64,000 nucleotides of DNA from Anaerolineales bacterium UBA2200 (GTDB taxonomy: Bacteria > Chloroflexota > Anaerolineae > UBA2200). Where the stretch lies: contig DCVA01000024.1 of NCBI GenBank assembly GCA_002327925.1, positions 1 through 64,000 on the forward strand, in the 5' to 3' direction. Both the position numbers and the translations under genes were made by a program. Below the pieces are notes generated by a model. That model was not told the DNA's origin and made no database searches. It saw nothing but the letters and a program-made list of their open reading frames with translations. This document shows positions 8,238-17,450 of this stretch, in pieces (the stretch's first letter is position 1; each line of letters opens with the position of its first letter).

Positions 8238-9029
8238 TCACTTTGTCTTCCCATACTGAAGCGCGTACAGGGCGGCCCCGAGAGCACCAACAGTCTGTGG
8301 GTCAGGGGGCACCCAGACGACCGTCGCGGACTGCCGGCTCAACTCAGCAACAATCCCCTCATTGAGGGCGACTCCACCGGTTAGCACCACCGCAGGCAGC
8401 ATCCCAACTCGTGCGGTTAGCCCCAGTACGCGCGAGCAAATGGCCTGCAGGAGGCCCCGCGCGACGTCTTGACGCGTTGCACCCCTGGAGATGTGCGAGA
8501 CAGCTTCGGACTCGGCAAAGACTGTACAGGTGCTGCTGATGGTCACTGGTGTCGACGACGTCAGGGCCAGTGCACCCAGCTGCCCGACCGACACACCCAG
8601 TGCCCCGGCCATGACCTCCAGAAAGCGACCGGTCCCGGCCGCGCACTTGTCGTTCATCGCAAAATCAACCACCCGACCGCTCTCGTCCAGTCGAATGGCC
8701 TTGCTGTCCTGACCACCAATGTCAATCACTGTGCGCGTCGCCTGATTGAGATGCATGGCTCCACGGGCGTGGCACGAGATTTCCGACACCTCCCGGTCAG
8801 CCGCTGCGAACCGTACCCGTCCATAGCCAGTGACCACAGTGCATGCGACAGCCCCGGGAAGAACGCTGGACTCCTGCAGCACCTTGTTCACCAGGAACTC
8901 CGCTGCCTCCTGGCCGCCGTACCCTGCCTCTGCCAGGCCGCGGCCCAGGATATGTGCCTGCTCGTCCAGGGCCACCACCTTGACCGTCAGAGAGCCGATG
9001 TCTATGCCCAGGTAGGCTTGGGCGGCCAC
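8238..9029 (-). CDS. 2-hydroxyacyl-CoA dehydratase activase (HgdC/FldI/BadF-BcrA type ATPase)
   Basis: 263 residues, the ASKHA-fold ATPase that injects one electron into the dehydratase at the expense of ATP. GIDIGSLTVK (8-17) and VIDIGGQDSK (101-110) are the two nucleotide-binding motifs. C129 (NDKCAAGTG) and C168 (SSTCTVFAESE) are the two cysteines per monomer that bind the bridging [4Fe-4S] of the homodimer. Length matches HgdC. The GTG start shares its first G with the TAG of the upstream subunit gene, so translation is coupled. One activase gene rather than two argues against class I benzoyl-CoA reductase. Confidence 0.88.
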   Translation of the reverse strand: MAAQAYLGIDIGSLTVKVVALDEQAHILGRGLAEAGYGGQEAAEFLVNKVLQESSVLPGAVACTVVTGYGRVRFAAADREVSEISCHARGAMHLNQATRTVIDIGGQDSKAIRLDESGRVVDFAMNDKCAAGTGRFLEVMAGALGVSVGQLGALALTSSTPVTISSTCTVFAESEAVSHISRGATRQDVARGLLQAICSRVLGLTARVGMLPAVVLTGGVALNEGIVAELSRQSATVVWVPPDPQTVGALGAALYALQYGKTK

Positions 9030-10282
9030 TAGCGCACCCCCGTCCCTTCGACAACCGGCTGGGTCGTGTGCGAACCGCCCATCGATTCAAGCGTCTCCAC
9101 AAAGGCCTGAATGCGCGTTCTGATGGGCTCCAGCGCGAAAGCCCGCTCGTCGCACATGTCCGACTCGACCACCAGTCCGGGGATGCCCGTTTCCTGCGTA
9201 ACCATGCGTCGAATCGCGTACTGCCCGAGGGAGTAGGGTTTGCAGCTGCGGTTGCTGTGCATCACAAACCCCTGCACATCGTACTCCTTGATCAGGTCGA
9301 TCATGCGCCGGGCGCGATACTCCAGGCTCTGGTTGAGGTACACACTGGCGTAGGTCTCCGCCAGCCCTTTCATAATGTCGCCCTGGGGGATCTCCATCGA
9401 CCAGGCCCCCGTGTATGTGTCGGCGACGAAGCAGGCCCCGTAGTTGACGAAATAGTTGTAGAAACGGTAGAGCTGGGGCCAGATCGCGATGTTGTCCCAG
9501 AGCAGCCGGTACTTCTCCTCTGACACCGCACCGACCCCATCTCGCACTCGTTCTGCCACCTCCGAGTGCAGATGTCTGTAGAACCGGACCGCGCCACCCG
9601 TGCCGCGCAGAACGACGATGGGGGCCATATTGACGAAGAGGTCGGGAGCATTTAGCGGGGATGGACGGGCCCGGCACATCGCTCGAATCTCACCCCAGAG
9701 TCGCACCGTCTCGTTGGCCTGCCGGGCGACCCGTCGCAGTCTCTCCGCAGAAAGCCGTCGGCCGCACGAGCGCTCCACGAACTCGACAAGCTCGTCCAGT
9801 TGTGTGAGAACATAGGCGGACATCTGCGGGGTCAATTCCCTGTGGATGAAAGGCGTGTCGAGCACAAAGAGGGGCACGTGCAAGCTGTCCGCGGCGGCTT
9901 CATACCACTTGACGACAGTCGAGCAGATGTTGTTGCAGGCCAGCAGCAGATCCGGTTTGGGCAGGCCGCCCATGGGCGCCGCATGTGGCTGAAAGATGGC
10001 TCCCAGACTGGTGCGAGCGTATGAACACAGGTCAGGTGAGTATCCCTCCGCCTCTGCCTGCTGACACAGGGCTGTGGCCTGGTGTTGCGCCCCGCAGATG
10101 GCACCATAGTTCTCCGGATATGCCACGGCCACGCCCATCGCCCGCAAGATCTCCACGGGCGCCCCGCTGGTGACCCAGGCCAAGGGTCGTCCAAGACGAG
10201 GCAACCGCAGGCTGGCATAATGCCACTGCATAAGCCGTTGCAGCTCGCTGGCAGTCTTCAATCGCTTGTGGCGTCTTCCCAC
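9029..10282 (-). CDS. 2-hydroxyacyl-CoA dehydratase subunit (HgdB/FldB-like)
   Basis: 417 residues of the 2-hydroxyacyl-CoA dehydratase D-component family. Candidate [4Fe-4S] ligands are C63 (GAICGAQ), C86 (DLCSYAR) and C120 (NNICSTV). The C-terminal signature HSNRSCKPYS followed by G-I-P-x-L-V-x-E-x-D and R-T-R-I-Q-A-F is typical. With its partner it would remove water from a (R)-2-hydroxyacyl-CoA through a ketyl radical, after activation by the ATPase downstream. The GTG start follows AAGG and lies 9 bases past the upstream subunit stop. The substrate cannot be read from sequence. Confidence 0.83.
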   Translation of the reverse strand: MGRRHKRLKTASELQRLMQWHYASLRLPRLGRPLAWVTSGAPVEILRAMGVAVAYPENYGAICGAQHQATALCQQAEAEGYSPDLCSYARTSLGAIFQPHAAPMGGLPKPDLLLACNNICSTVVKWYEAAADSLHVPLFVLDTPFIHRELTPQMSAYVLTQLDELVEFVERSCGRRLSAERLRRVARQANETVRLWGEIRAMCRARPSPLNAPDLFVNMAPIVVLRGTGGAVRFYRHLHSEVAERVRDGVGAVSEEKYRLLWDNIAIWPQLYRFYNYFVNYGACFVADTYTGAWSMEIPQGDIMKGLAETYASVYLNQSLEYRARRMIDLIKEYDVQGFVMHSNRSCKPYSLGQYAIRRMVTQETGIPGLVVESDMCDERAFALEPIRTRIQAFVETLESMGGSHTTQPVVEGTGVR

Positions 10283-10291
10283 TATACCGCC

Positions 10292-11443
10292 TTACCCGGG
10301 CGACAGCAGCTCCAGAAACGCCTGCAGCCGAGTGCGAAGCTGGCCAGTCGGCTGGGTGAGCTCTGTTTCCACCGTCAGGTGAGGAATTCCCTCCGTGTCC
10401 AGGGCGCGCCGCTGGAGGACAGAGTCGAAACCGCACGGATCGCAGTACCGCGGAAGCACAAATACCACCCCCTGTGCACCGCGGGACCGCGCCAACCGCA
10501 CCAGGCGTTCGGGAGCGTCACGATCTGCGTGCCGCTTTGCGGGGCAAACCGGACGCGCCAGGGTGCGTTCCACCAGTGCCGTCTGAGGATCGCCGTCCTC
10601 ATGGAGTTCCACTGATGACTGCAGATAACGCTCGCCGGTGCACAGATCATCCGCCACAACCTGCCCGCCCAATTCCTCAATCAGATCAAGAATCGACCCC
10701 TCATGCAGCACAGTGCCAACGATGGCCAGCCTCGGACCACGCCGGGACTCCCCGTCGGCACCTGCAGCCACCGATAGTGACTGCTGCAACAGGGATATGT
10801 GATCCTCAACTGGCATCACAAAGCCAGCCATGCTGAGCTGCCAGAGTCTCAGCGCCGGCAAACGGTCTCGCCATGCATAAAGCTCGCTGAGGAGGCGTCT
10901 CTGTTCATTGTAGAGGGCAACGCTCGCTCGCAGAGACTCATCTGTGACGTGCCGACCCAACTCATCCTCCAGAGCTCGCAGCAGCTCCCTTTGACCGGCC
11001 TGGACCAACTCCCGCGCACCCCTGGCGCTGAGCACGGCAGGCAAGGGGAAGTTGATCACCTTCAGGTCTGTGCCCGCCATTCTCCAGATATCGGCGAGAC
11101 ACTGCATGGTATCGCACGTATGCACAAAGAGAACCGCCTCAACAAAGGACAACTCCCCTAGCAGAAGCCGCTCCGTTGTGGATCTCGCCAGAGCACACGA
11201 GAAGGGCGGCAGCACGGCATCAGCCTGGGCGACTGTTCCCTCCACCGGAAAAAGCCTCAGAGGCGTCAGGCCGGCCGCATGCAGAATCTCGAGCGGGGCA
11301 TAACTGCAGAAGTAGCCCACGGCTCTGCGGCCCGGGTATCGTGCCGGCCAATCAGAGTAGGGATCGGCCAACCACAGTCCCCGGGACGCGTCAGCGGCGG
11401 GCGGCGGCCCAGCCGCAACCCCCGTAGTACGGCGCCCTTCCAC
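10292..11443 (-). CDS. 2-hydroxyacyl-CoA dehydratase second subunit (HgdA/FldC-like)
   Basis: About 383 residues, the partner D-component subunit. Candidate cluster cysteines lie in GYFCSYAPLEIL, PFSCALARSTTE and VHTCDTMQC. The C-terminus has LPRYCDPCGFD, then GIPHLTVETELTQ and LRTRLQAFLE, matching the family. The frame is open upstream to 11551 but that part lies inside the DUF362 gene. I place the start at the GTG at 11443, which follows GAGGTGA; GTG 11449 is an alternative. Either start keeps the gene 10-15 bases from the upstream stop. Confidence 0.8.
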   Translation of the reverse strand: MEGRRTTGVAAGPPPAADASRGLWLADPYSDWPARYPGRRAVGYFCSYAPLEILHAAGLTPLRLFPVEGTVAQADAVLPPFSCALARSTTERLLLGELSFVEAVLFVHTCDTMQCLADIWRMAGTDLKVINFPLPAVLSARGARELVQAGQRELLRALEDELGRHVTDESLRASVALYNEQRRLLSELYAWRDRLPALRLWQLSMAGFVMPVEDHISLLQQSLSVAAGADGESRRGPRLAIVGTVLHEGSILDLIEELGGQVVADDLCTGERYLQSSVELHEDGDPQTALVERTLARPVCPAKRHADRDAPERLVRLARSRGAQGVVFVLPRYCDPCGFDSVLQRRALDTEGIPHLTVETELTQPTGQLRTRLQAFLELLSPG

Positions 11444-11456
11444 GGTCACCTCACCT

Positions 11457-12563
11457 TCACAGTAGTCTGACCAGCTTTTCCGGGTCCGGCGGGCACCCTC
11501 TCGCCAGGGGCAGGCCATACTTCTCCGCCAGACGACGAGCGCACTCGCCAACGCAGATCACCTTGCCATGCCCTGAGGGCAGACTGTCGGCGTGGCCCAT
11601 CACCACATCGAGGCGCCGCCACACGCCCCGGTAGAGAAAGCGAATCCTCCTCAGGCGGCTGCGCTTCATAGCCCGGAAGGCATGGTACAGGCTGAGATTG
11701 CATCCGCTGCACGAATCGTTGAGGTGCTCATGCACATTCTTGTATACGAAGCAGCCCTGGTAGTGGAAGGCAAACTGGCGGCGGACGTGCTCCACGGCAA
11801 CCCCGACCGTTTCCACGCCCTGCAGCCGCGGAATATGTGGAGCATGCTCTGGCGGAAAGCCCATCAGCTCGCGGCAGACATTATCAACCTCCACCAGGTT
11901 CGTGCCTCCCACCAGCAGGTTCATGGCCAGGGGAGTGCCGTATCGCCATGGGCCATTGCCCTCCAGCGCCACAATGCCGTCTACGATGGTCAGGTTCGGC
12001 TGCACCAGGTCGCCCAGTGCGCGAATGCACTCGTGCAGGCCGAGGCTGTGGAAGCGCCTCTTGTCCGCCCCGGCAAGGAGGCCTTTCTGATTCTTGAGCC
12101 CCAGGGTCACGCCGGTCTGCACGTGTGTCTTCATCTTGGCGATGTTGATGTACTCGTGGCTCTGCAGGTAAGTCGGCAGGTCTAGATGTCCCCCAAACGC
12201 CGGAATGCTGTCCCAGTCGGGCGGGAAGGGTACGGACACACGTGGCGATTTCTCGAGATCGACCAACTCCGCGGCGTGACGCGCTGCTACCTCCCCGTAG
12301 CCATTCTTCCGCAGTGCCACGGACGCATCACAGCCCACGATACAGCCCTCTCCTATCACCACTGGCATGCCAGGGAACAGGTCCAGGAATGCATCTACTA
12401 CAGAGGGATCCGTGAACAATCCCTGCCCCGGCGGTCCGCTGTCCGGCACGTTCGGTTTGATGAACAGAGCCCGGTGCGAAGGCCGGTACCCAAGCAGGCT
12501 CACCAGCTCCGCCATCGCCGGACCAACAGAGTCGGGCGTGGCGCGGACGATGGCAACGGTCAT
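11457..12563 (-). CDS. DUF362 family protein, possible iron-sulfur or metal protein
   Basis: 368 residues. The N-terminus (VAIVRATPDSV, then LFIKPNVPDSGPPGQG) and a central NIAKMKTHVQTGVTLGLKNQKG stretch are the DUF362 signature. The family's activity is undefined. Several cysteines stand out: GEGCIVGCDAS near residue 93, a C-x-x-C in NDSCSGCNLS near residue 286, and CVGECAR near 340. These could hold a metal or cluster. It is coupled to the MBL gene by a 4-base overlap and lies 14 bases before the dehydratase subunits, so a role in dehydratase maturation or its pathway is plausible but unproven. Confidence 0.75.
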   Translation of the reverse strand: MTVAIVRATPDSVGPAMAELVSLLGYRPSHRALFIKPNVPDSGPPGQGLFTDPSVVDAFLDLFPGMPVVIGEGCIVGCDASVALRKNGYGEVAARHAAELVDLEKSPRVSVPFPPDWDSIPAFGGHLDLPTYLQSHEYINIAKMKTHVQTGVTLGLKNQKGLLAGADKRRFHSLGLHECIRALGDLVQPNLTIVDGIVALEGNGPWRYGTPLAMNLLVGGTNLVEVDNVCRELMGFPPEHAPHIPRLQGVETVGVAVEHVRRQFAFHYQGCFVYKNVHEHLNDSCSGCNLSLYHAFRAMKRSRLRRIRFLYRGVWRRLDVVMGHADSLPSGHGKVICVGECARRLAEKYGLPLARGCPPDPEKLVRLL

Positions 12564-13432
12564 CCCGCACCTCCACCACCGCTGAAGCGCACGGGTGTGC
12601 TAGCCGGGCCGGAAGAATCTGGCGCGGCACGCAGGTATATTTCTACCAGGTGGATCCCGCTGAAGTGGCCCAGTGTGACAAAGTACAGACTGGTCTCCCG
12701 CCCGAACAGCCGATTACGGATCTCCGTGGAATCACAGCCACTGGCATGGAGTGCGTGGATTTGCGCACCCAGCTCCTCCATCTGGTCGGCCTTGCGCAGG
12801 ATCTCGTCCGCGGGATGGTTTTGGCGCACCGTGCCGCTGCCCGGAAACAGCGCGGTGATGTCCAGGGCGGCCAGCGTCCTGAGCGACCGGATGATCGACC
12901 GGACATCATAGTCCCCTCTGGCAGCTTTGTCTCGACCACCGATGTACGCGTCGCCGCTGAACAGCCAGCCTCGCTGCGGCTCGTACAGGGCGATATGGTC
13001 AGGACTGTGCCCGGGCGTCGGGATCACCCGCAGACGGTGATGCTCAGTCTCGATCCATTCGTTCGCTGGCTCGCCGCGCGAGGGCCTGGGCCAACCCCAG
13101 AAAACCCTGCGGTAGGGCTGCAACGGCTGAAGATGGGGATTGTCCAGAACTGGCAGGGCCAGCGGATGCGCGTGGATCCGTGATCCCAGGCGCTGCTGCA
13201 GCAGGCCGTTTGCACCGATGTGGTCCTCGTGACAGTGAGTGTTCACGATAGTCGTCACGGGCCGCCTGTCAGGGGGCAAAGCCCTCAACAGCTCACCGTC
13301 GGTAAAGGAACAGCCAGAATCCACCAGCAGACCGTCCACCCAGTAGGCAGCTGTGAAGTAATACCCCCGTCCCAGAAACGAGCGGGCGGCACGAAACCCT
13401 ACCACCGGCCCGTACTGCCTCTCTTCCAGCAT
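12560..13432 (-). CDS. MBL-fold metallo-hydrolase
   Basis: 290 residues with the metallo-beta-lactamase fold. The metal motif is THCHEDHIG (H-x-H-x-D-H form) near residue 75. A second-shell histidine lies in PTPGHSPDH and the bridging aspartate in LFSGDAYIGG. Its substrate may be a thioester such as an acyl-CoA or glutathione-like ester, given its place next to CoA-thioester enzymes; that is inference. The start has an AGAGGGGAG site. It overlaps the DUF362 gene by ATGA. Confidence 0.78.
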   Translation of the reverse strand: MLEERQYGPVVGFRAARSFLGRGYYFTAAYWVDGLLVDSGCSFTDGELLRALPPDRRPVTTIVNTHCHEDHIGANGLLQQRLGSRIHAHPLALPVLDNPHLQPLQPYRRVFWGWPRPSRGEPANEWIETEHHRLRVIPTPGHSPDHIALYEPQRGWLFSGDAYIGGRDKAARGDYDVRSIIRSLRTLAALDITALFPGSGTVRQNHPADEILRKADQMEELGAQIHALHASGCDSTEIRNRLFGRETSLYFVTLGHFSGIHLVEIYLRAAPDSSGPASTPVRFSGGGGAG

Positions 13433-13557
13433 GGCTCCCCTCTGTCTGGCTACTTCTGAGACACAAAGGTCAGGGAGATTCCCGACTCCCTCGTGCCCTG
13501 GCTTCGCTTTGGCCTTCGGCTGCCGTGCCCACGGTTCAGGCTCTTTCCTCGCCCCGA

Positions 13558-13986
13558 CTATGGCGATCCCTGTGACGCCTCCTTGAGCTTGGTCAGGGCA
13601 TCCGGGGGCAGTCCTGTGGGCCGCATCGACTTGAGATCGACAAACACCTGGACTGTGCGGCCTTCCGCCAGCAGGCGCTGCGTATCCCTGTGCAGCAGCT
13701 CGTAGCGCATCGAGAAACTGGAGCGGCGCACTGCCTCCAGCGACGTGCGGATGGTCAGCTCCTCATCAAAGTGGGCAGGAGAGTGGTAACGGCAGGAGGC
13801 CTCCAATATGACGAGCCCAAGGCCCTCCTCCTGCCAGAAGCTGCGATTGATATCCAGCGTGCGCAGAAAGTTGATCCTGCCAACCTCCATATACACAAAG
13901 TGGTTGGCGTAATAGACCACACCCTCGGCGTCCGTTTCGGCATAGCGCACCCTGACCACTGATTCAACTACAAGCGGGTGTTCCAC
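13558..13986 (-). CDS. acyl-CoA thioesterase, YbgC/4-hydroxybenzoyl-CoA thioesterase family
   Basis: 142 residues, single hot-dog domain. The motif RYAETDAEGVVYYANHF near residue 14 holds the catalytic aspartate (TDAEG) at the usual place. It would hydrolyse an acyl-CoA to free acid plus CoA and so relieve a CoA trap in the pathway. The start is GTG. It lies between the ferredoxin-EtfA gene and the MBL/DUF362/dehydratase genes on the same strand. Confidence 0.8.
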   Translation of the reverse strand: MEHPLVVESVVRVRYAETDAEGVVYYANHFVYMEVGRINFLRTLDINRSFWQEEGLGLVILEASCRYHSPAHFDEELTIRTSLEAVRRSSFSMRYELLHRDTQRLLAEGRTVQVFVDLKSMRPTGLPPDALTKLKEASQGSP

Positions 13987-14099
13987 TCTTCAACTGCCTC
14001 TCTTGGGGACGACGCCGATGATCAGCCGAATCACCAGGTGCTGGTGTCAGGGGCGGCCAGTCTCGGGCTGTGACAACGCAATCTGACCGAGCCCGTTCC

Positions 14100-14137
14100 C
14101 CTGCGTGCGCCATGTCGCGGTGCATGGCGCACGCAGG
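14100..14137 (-). terminator. hairpin after the first ferredoxin-EtfA gene
   Basis: A perfect 15-bp inverted repeat (14100-14114 with 14123-14137) lies 28 bases after the etfA stop. No T run follows on the minus strand, so it may be a weak terminator or an mRNA-stabilising stem separating the beta-oxidation genes from the dehydratase group. Confidence 0.5.
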
Positions 14138-14164
14138 TTGGTGTGTTACTGTGGGCCGGAGTAG

Positions 14165-15367
14165 CTAGATCTTGCTCCCCGCGCCCGCTGCCTTGAGCTG
14201 CTTGACGAGTTCGGGGATCACCTTGTACAGGTCGCCAACGATGCCGATATCGGCGATCTGGAAGATCGGCGCTCCTGGGTCCTTGTTGATGGCCACGATG
14301 AATTTGCTTTCCTTCATCCCCGCCTGGTGCTGGATCGCCCCGGAAATGCCACAGGCGACGTAGAGTTCGGGACGCACCGTCTTGCCGGTCTGGCCGACCT
14401 GGTGATCGTGGTCGATCCATCCCGAGTCGACAGCCGCACGTGAAGACCCTACCTCACCACCCAGGGCCTCTGCCAGCTGCTCGATCATCTTGAACCCTTC
14501 CGGATTGCCGAGGCCGCGCCCGCCTGACACGATGATCTTGGCCGCTTCCAGGTCGACCCGGCGACGCGCCTCGCGCACGACCTCGAGGATCTTGATGTTC
14601 AGGTCGTCGTCGGCCAGGTTGACGCTCACACGCTCCACCGAGCCCTGCCGGCTCTTGTCGGGGACGGGCACGGTCATCACACCGGGACGAACCGTGGACA
14701 TCTGCGGCCTGTGGCTGGGGCAGATGATCGTGGCCATGATGTTGCCCCCGAAAGCCGGTCGGGTTTGCAGCAGAAGGCGCTCGCTCTCATCTATGTCGAG
14801 CCCCGTGCAATCAGCCGTCAGCCCTGTATAAATGCGCTGCGAGATCCGTGGCGCCAGGTCTCGGCCGACGGTTGTCGCACCAAACAGTACGACTTCTGGT
14901 TTCTTCTCCTGGATGAGATCCGCCAGCGCCTTGGCGTAAGTGTCGGTGCGATAGTGCTCCAGCAGAGGATGCTCTGCCAGATAGACCACATCGGCTCCGT
15001 CGGCGATCAGGTCCTGTGCCAGCCCCTCGACGTTCTGGCCCATCAGCACAGCATTCGCCTGAGCACCCAGAGTGTCGGCCAACTGCCTGGCCTTCCCCAT
15101 CAGCTGATGGGCAACCTTTGTCAACGTGCCATCGCGCTGTTCGGCGAATACCCACACGTTGCGATAGTCCTGCACACGGACGGAACCCGCCACGCGCACG
15201 CCAATGAACAACGCACCCTCCGGGCATTGCTCCACGCAGGCCCCGCAATCCGTGCAAAGATCAAATACGTGCGCCTTGCCGTCTTTCACCTCTATTGCGC
15301 CAAACGGACAAGCGAAGGTACAGGTGCCACAACCGGTACACTTCTCGAGATCGATCTTTAATTCCAT
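14165..15367 (-). CDS. etfA: electron transfer flavoprotein alpha subunit with N-terminal 2x[4Fe-4S] ferredoxin domain
   Basis: 400 residues. The first 60 form a bacterial ferredoxin domain with two C-x-x-C-x-x-C-x-x-x-C sets: C10, C13, C16, C20 and C38, C41, C44, C48. The rest is a normal EtfA. The C-terminal FAD domain includes [47 protein letters not shown] and [10 protein letters not shown]. Caffeyl-CoA reductase CarE of Acetobacterium woodii has the same ferredoxin-EtfA fusion in an electron-bifurcating complex. Its EtfB (17451-18236) is two genes upstream, and a paralogue lies at 46598. A strong AAGGAGGG site precedes the ATG. Confidence 0.9.
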   Translation of the reverse strand: MELKIDLEKCTGCGTCTFACPFGAIEVKDGKAHVFDLCTDCGACVEQCPEGALFIGVRVAGSVRVQDYRNVWVFAEQRDGTLTKVAHQLMGKARQLADTLGAQANAVLMGQNVEGLAQDLIADGADVVYLAEHPLLEHYRTDTYAKALADLIQEKKPEVVLFGATTVGRDLAPRISQRIYTGLTADCTGLDIDESERLLLQTRPAFGGNIMATIICPSHRPQMSTVRPGVMTVPVPDKSRQGSVERVSVNLADDDLNIKILEVVREARRRVDLEAAKIIVSGGRGLGNPEGFKMIEQLAEALGGEVGSSRAAVDSGWIDHDHQVGQTGKTVRPELYVACGISGAIQHQAGMKESKFIVAINKDPGAPIFQIADIGIVGDLYKVIPELVKQLKAAGAGSKI

Positions 15368-15432
15368 ACCTTGCCCTCCTTACGAAGCTCGTACTGCTAC
15401 GCCTGACGTGGACATTCCAGTCCGCGCCAACG

Positions 15433-16686
15433 TCACGGTTTTCCCGTCATCTGACTCTTGATGACTTTGCCCAGGCGGCGGATCCCCTCTTCGATCATTT
15501 CGGGGCTCGCCGTGGCAAAGGTCATGCGGAAAGTATGCTTGCCGCTTCCGTCCGGGTAGAAAGCAGGGCCCGGAATGAACGCCACCTTCTCTTCGAGGGC
15601 CGACTTCAGCAACTCCATGGAATCCATACCCTTGGGCAGAATCACCCAGAGAAACAGCCCGCCCTGCGGATGGGTCCAGCGCACCTCCGAAGGAAAGTGC
15701 TTCTCCATCGACGCCAGCATCACTCCGCAGCGCTCTCGATACGTATCGCGTATTCTGCGGACGTGCTGGCGCAGAAACCCGCGCTGGCAGATATCGTTAG
15801 CCACCATCTGCACAAACGAGCTGGTGTGCAAGTCCGCTCCCTGCTTCGCCTGAACCAGCCGGCCCAGAACTTTGGCCGGGGCTACGATCCAGCCAATGCG
15901 AATGCCTGGAGCCAGCGTCTTGGAGAACGTGGAAAGATAGATTGTGTTCTCCTTGTGCAGGACCATGATCGGAGTGATGTCCTCGCCCTCGAATCTGAGC
16001 TCCCCGTAGGGATCATCTTCCACAATGAACACACCATGGTGCGCGGCAATTTCTACAAGTTTTCGGCGCCTTTCGAGCGACAGAGTAACGCCGGCCGGGT
16101 TGTGAAAGTTGGGGAGGCAGTAGATGAACTTCACCGGCTCGCGCTCCAGGATCTTCTCCACCTGGTCCACGCGGGTACCATCATCATCCAACGGCACGGT
16201 TACGAAGCGTGCCTCGTAAGCCGACCAGGCCTGAATCGCCCCCAGATAGGTCGGCCTGTCAGTAAGGATCGTGTCGCCCGGGTTGATGAACACCTTGCCT
16301 ACCAGGTCCAGCGCCTGTTGTGACCCGTTGACAATGAGTATGTTCTCCTGCTCCGCAGGGACGCCATACTTCCGCATCTTCTCGACCAGGAACTGCCGCA
16401 GCGGGGGGAATCCCTCTGTGACGCTGTACTGCAACGAGCTGGGACCATCATGCTCCAGGACATAGCGGCAGGCTTCCTGAAACTCCCGCAGAGGGAACAG
16501 TTCCGGCGCCGGATTGCCGCCTCCAAAGGAGATCATACCCGGAGTGGCCATCATCTTCAGGGTCTCGCGAATCATGGAGCTGGTCATCCGCCCGGTCCGG
16601 TTGGCCAGCACTGCCTCCCAGTTCGTCGTGTAGCTGCCGTCCAGACCTCTGACAGCATGCTCTACGGTCAGGTTCGTGTCAGTCAT
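15433..16686 (-). CDS. PLP-dependent aminotransferase, 2-aminoadipate/aromatic type (fold type I)
   Basis: 417 residues. FGGGNPAPELFP near residue 55, the NGSQQALDLVG helix, YCLPNFHNPAG, VEDDPYGELRF and the PLP lysine in STFSKTLAPGIRIGW place it with LysN/MocR-type aminotransferases without a DNA-binding domain. These act on 2-aminoadipate, aromatic or branched amino acids. It could feed 2-oxo acids (then 2-hydroxy acids) to the dehydratase pathway, which is inference from position. It overlaps the preceding HAD gene by 8 bases and lies between etfB and etfA. Confidence 0.85.
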   Translation of the reverse strand: MTDTNLTVEHAVRGLDGSYTTNWEAVLANRTGRMTSSMIRETLKMMATPGMISFGGGNPAPELFPLREFQEACRYVLEHDGPSSLQYSVTEGFPPLRQFLVEKMRKYGVPAEQENILIVNGSQQALDLVGKVFINPGDTILTDRPTYLGAIQAWSAYEARFVTVPLDDDGTRVDQVEKILEREPVKFIYCLPNFHNPAGVTLSLERRRKLVEIAAHHGVFIVEDDPYGELRFEGEDITPIMVLHKENTIYLSTFSKTLAPGIRIGWIVAPAKVLGRLVQAKQGADLHTSSFVQMVANDICQRGFLRQHVRRIRDTYRERCGVMLASMEKHFPSEVRWTHPQGGLFLWVILPKGMDSMELLKSALEEKVAFIPGPAFYPDGSGKHTFRMTFATASPEMIEEGIRRLGKVIKSQMTGKP

Positions 16687-17410
16687 TCGCTCTCCTATGG
16701 ATCGTTGTTGAAAGCCCTTCGTCTCCCGGACAGAGCGCCTTCACCAGGCTCTCGAACAGACCAAGGACATCCTCAACCCGCTCAACGCACCAATCCACAC
16801 CCTCCGCGCCCTCCTGGCAGCCAACCCCAACCGTCGCCATGCCCAGCTCAGAGGCGGCGCGCAGGTTGGCTACCGAGTCATCCAGCAATACACATTGCTG
16901 CGGCTCCGCATGGATCCCATCGAACAAGGTCCGGAAGGCCGATCCCGCGGGCTTGCCGACGTATCCTGTGTCACGGATATCGTACACTCGCGGAAAGTGC
17001 CGCTCAACACCCAGAGCCCCCAGCACGAGATGGGCGTGCTCCCGCGTCGAGCTGGTGAAAATGACCTTCTGCCAGGGCAGCTCCTCCAGAACCTGGTCCA
17101 GACGATCACTGCGGACCAGGAACTGCTCCACCGGGAAATCGTGAACGTAATGGAGGTAGTCTTCGGCGTCCACCCCGTGCTCCAGGATCAGCCCTCTCAT
17201 CGTCGTCCCATACAATCCAACATAGCGCGATCGAAGAGTCTGTATCGTGTCCTCATCCATCTTCAGACGCTGAGCCATGTAGTCGTGAATGCGCTGACTG
17301 ATCACCTCCATCACGCCGCTCCCTTTTGGGTAAAGCGTGTTGTCGAGGTCAAACAGCCCCCACGACACTTCTCGCAATCTCGCCGAACGAACGGTGAGAC
17401 GCGCTGGCAT
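16679..17410 (-). CDS. HAD-family hydrolase, pyrimidine 5'-nucleotidase-like
   Basis: 243 residues. FDLDNTLYPKGSG is motif I with both aspartates, IFTSST is motif II, YVGKPAGSAF carries the motif III lysine and VLLDDSVANL is motif IV. The LDNTLYP form with a helical cap matches the SDT1/PhoN-like pyrimidine 5'-nucleotidase group. Substrate not determined. It is inserted with the aminotransferase between etfB and etfA, which are normally adjacent, and overlaps the aminotransferase start by 8 bases. Confidence 0.78.
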   Translation of the reverse strand: MPARLTVRSARLREVSWGLFDLDNTLYPKGSGVMEVISQRIHDYMAQRLKMDEDTIQTLRSRYVGLYGTTMRGLILEHGVDAEDYLHYVHDFPVEQFLVRSDRLDQVLEELPWQKVIFTSSTREHAHLVLGALGVERHFPRVYDIRDTGYVGKPAGSAFRTLFDGIHAEPQQCVLLDDSVANLRAASELGMATVGVGCQEGAEGVDWCVERVEDVLGLFESLVKALCPGDEGLSTTIHRRAND

Positions 17411-17450
17411 TGTGAACGCGTCCAGAGATTCACTCTCTCCTGTCCCGCAC

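Noticed and set aside
8238..11443. Class I benzoyl-CoA reductase (BcrABCD)
   Set aside because: That enzyme needs two different ATPase subunits. Only one activase gene is present, as in 2-hydroxyacyl-CoA dehydratases.
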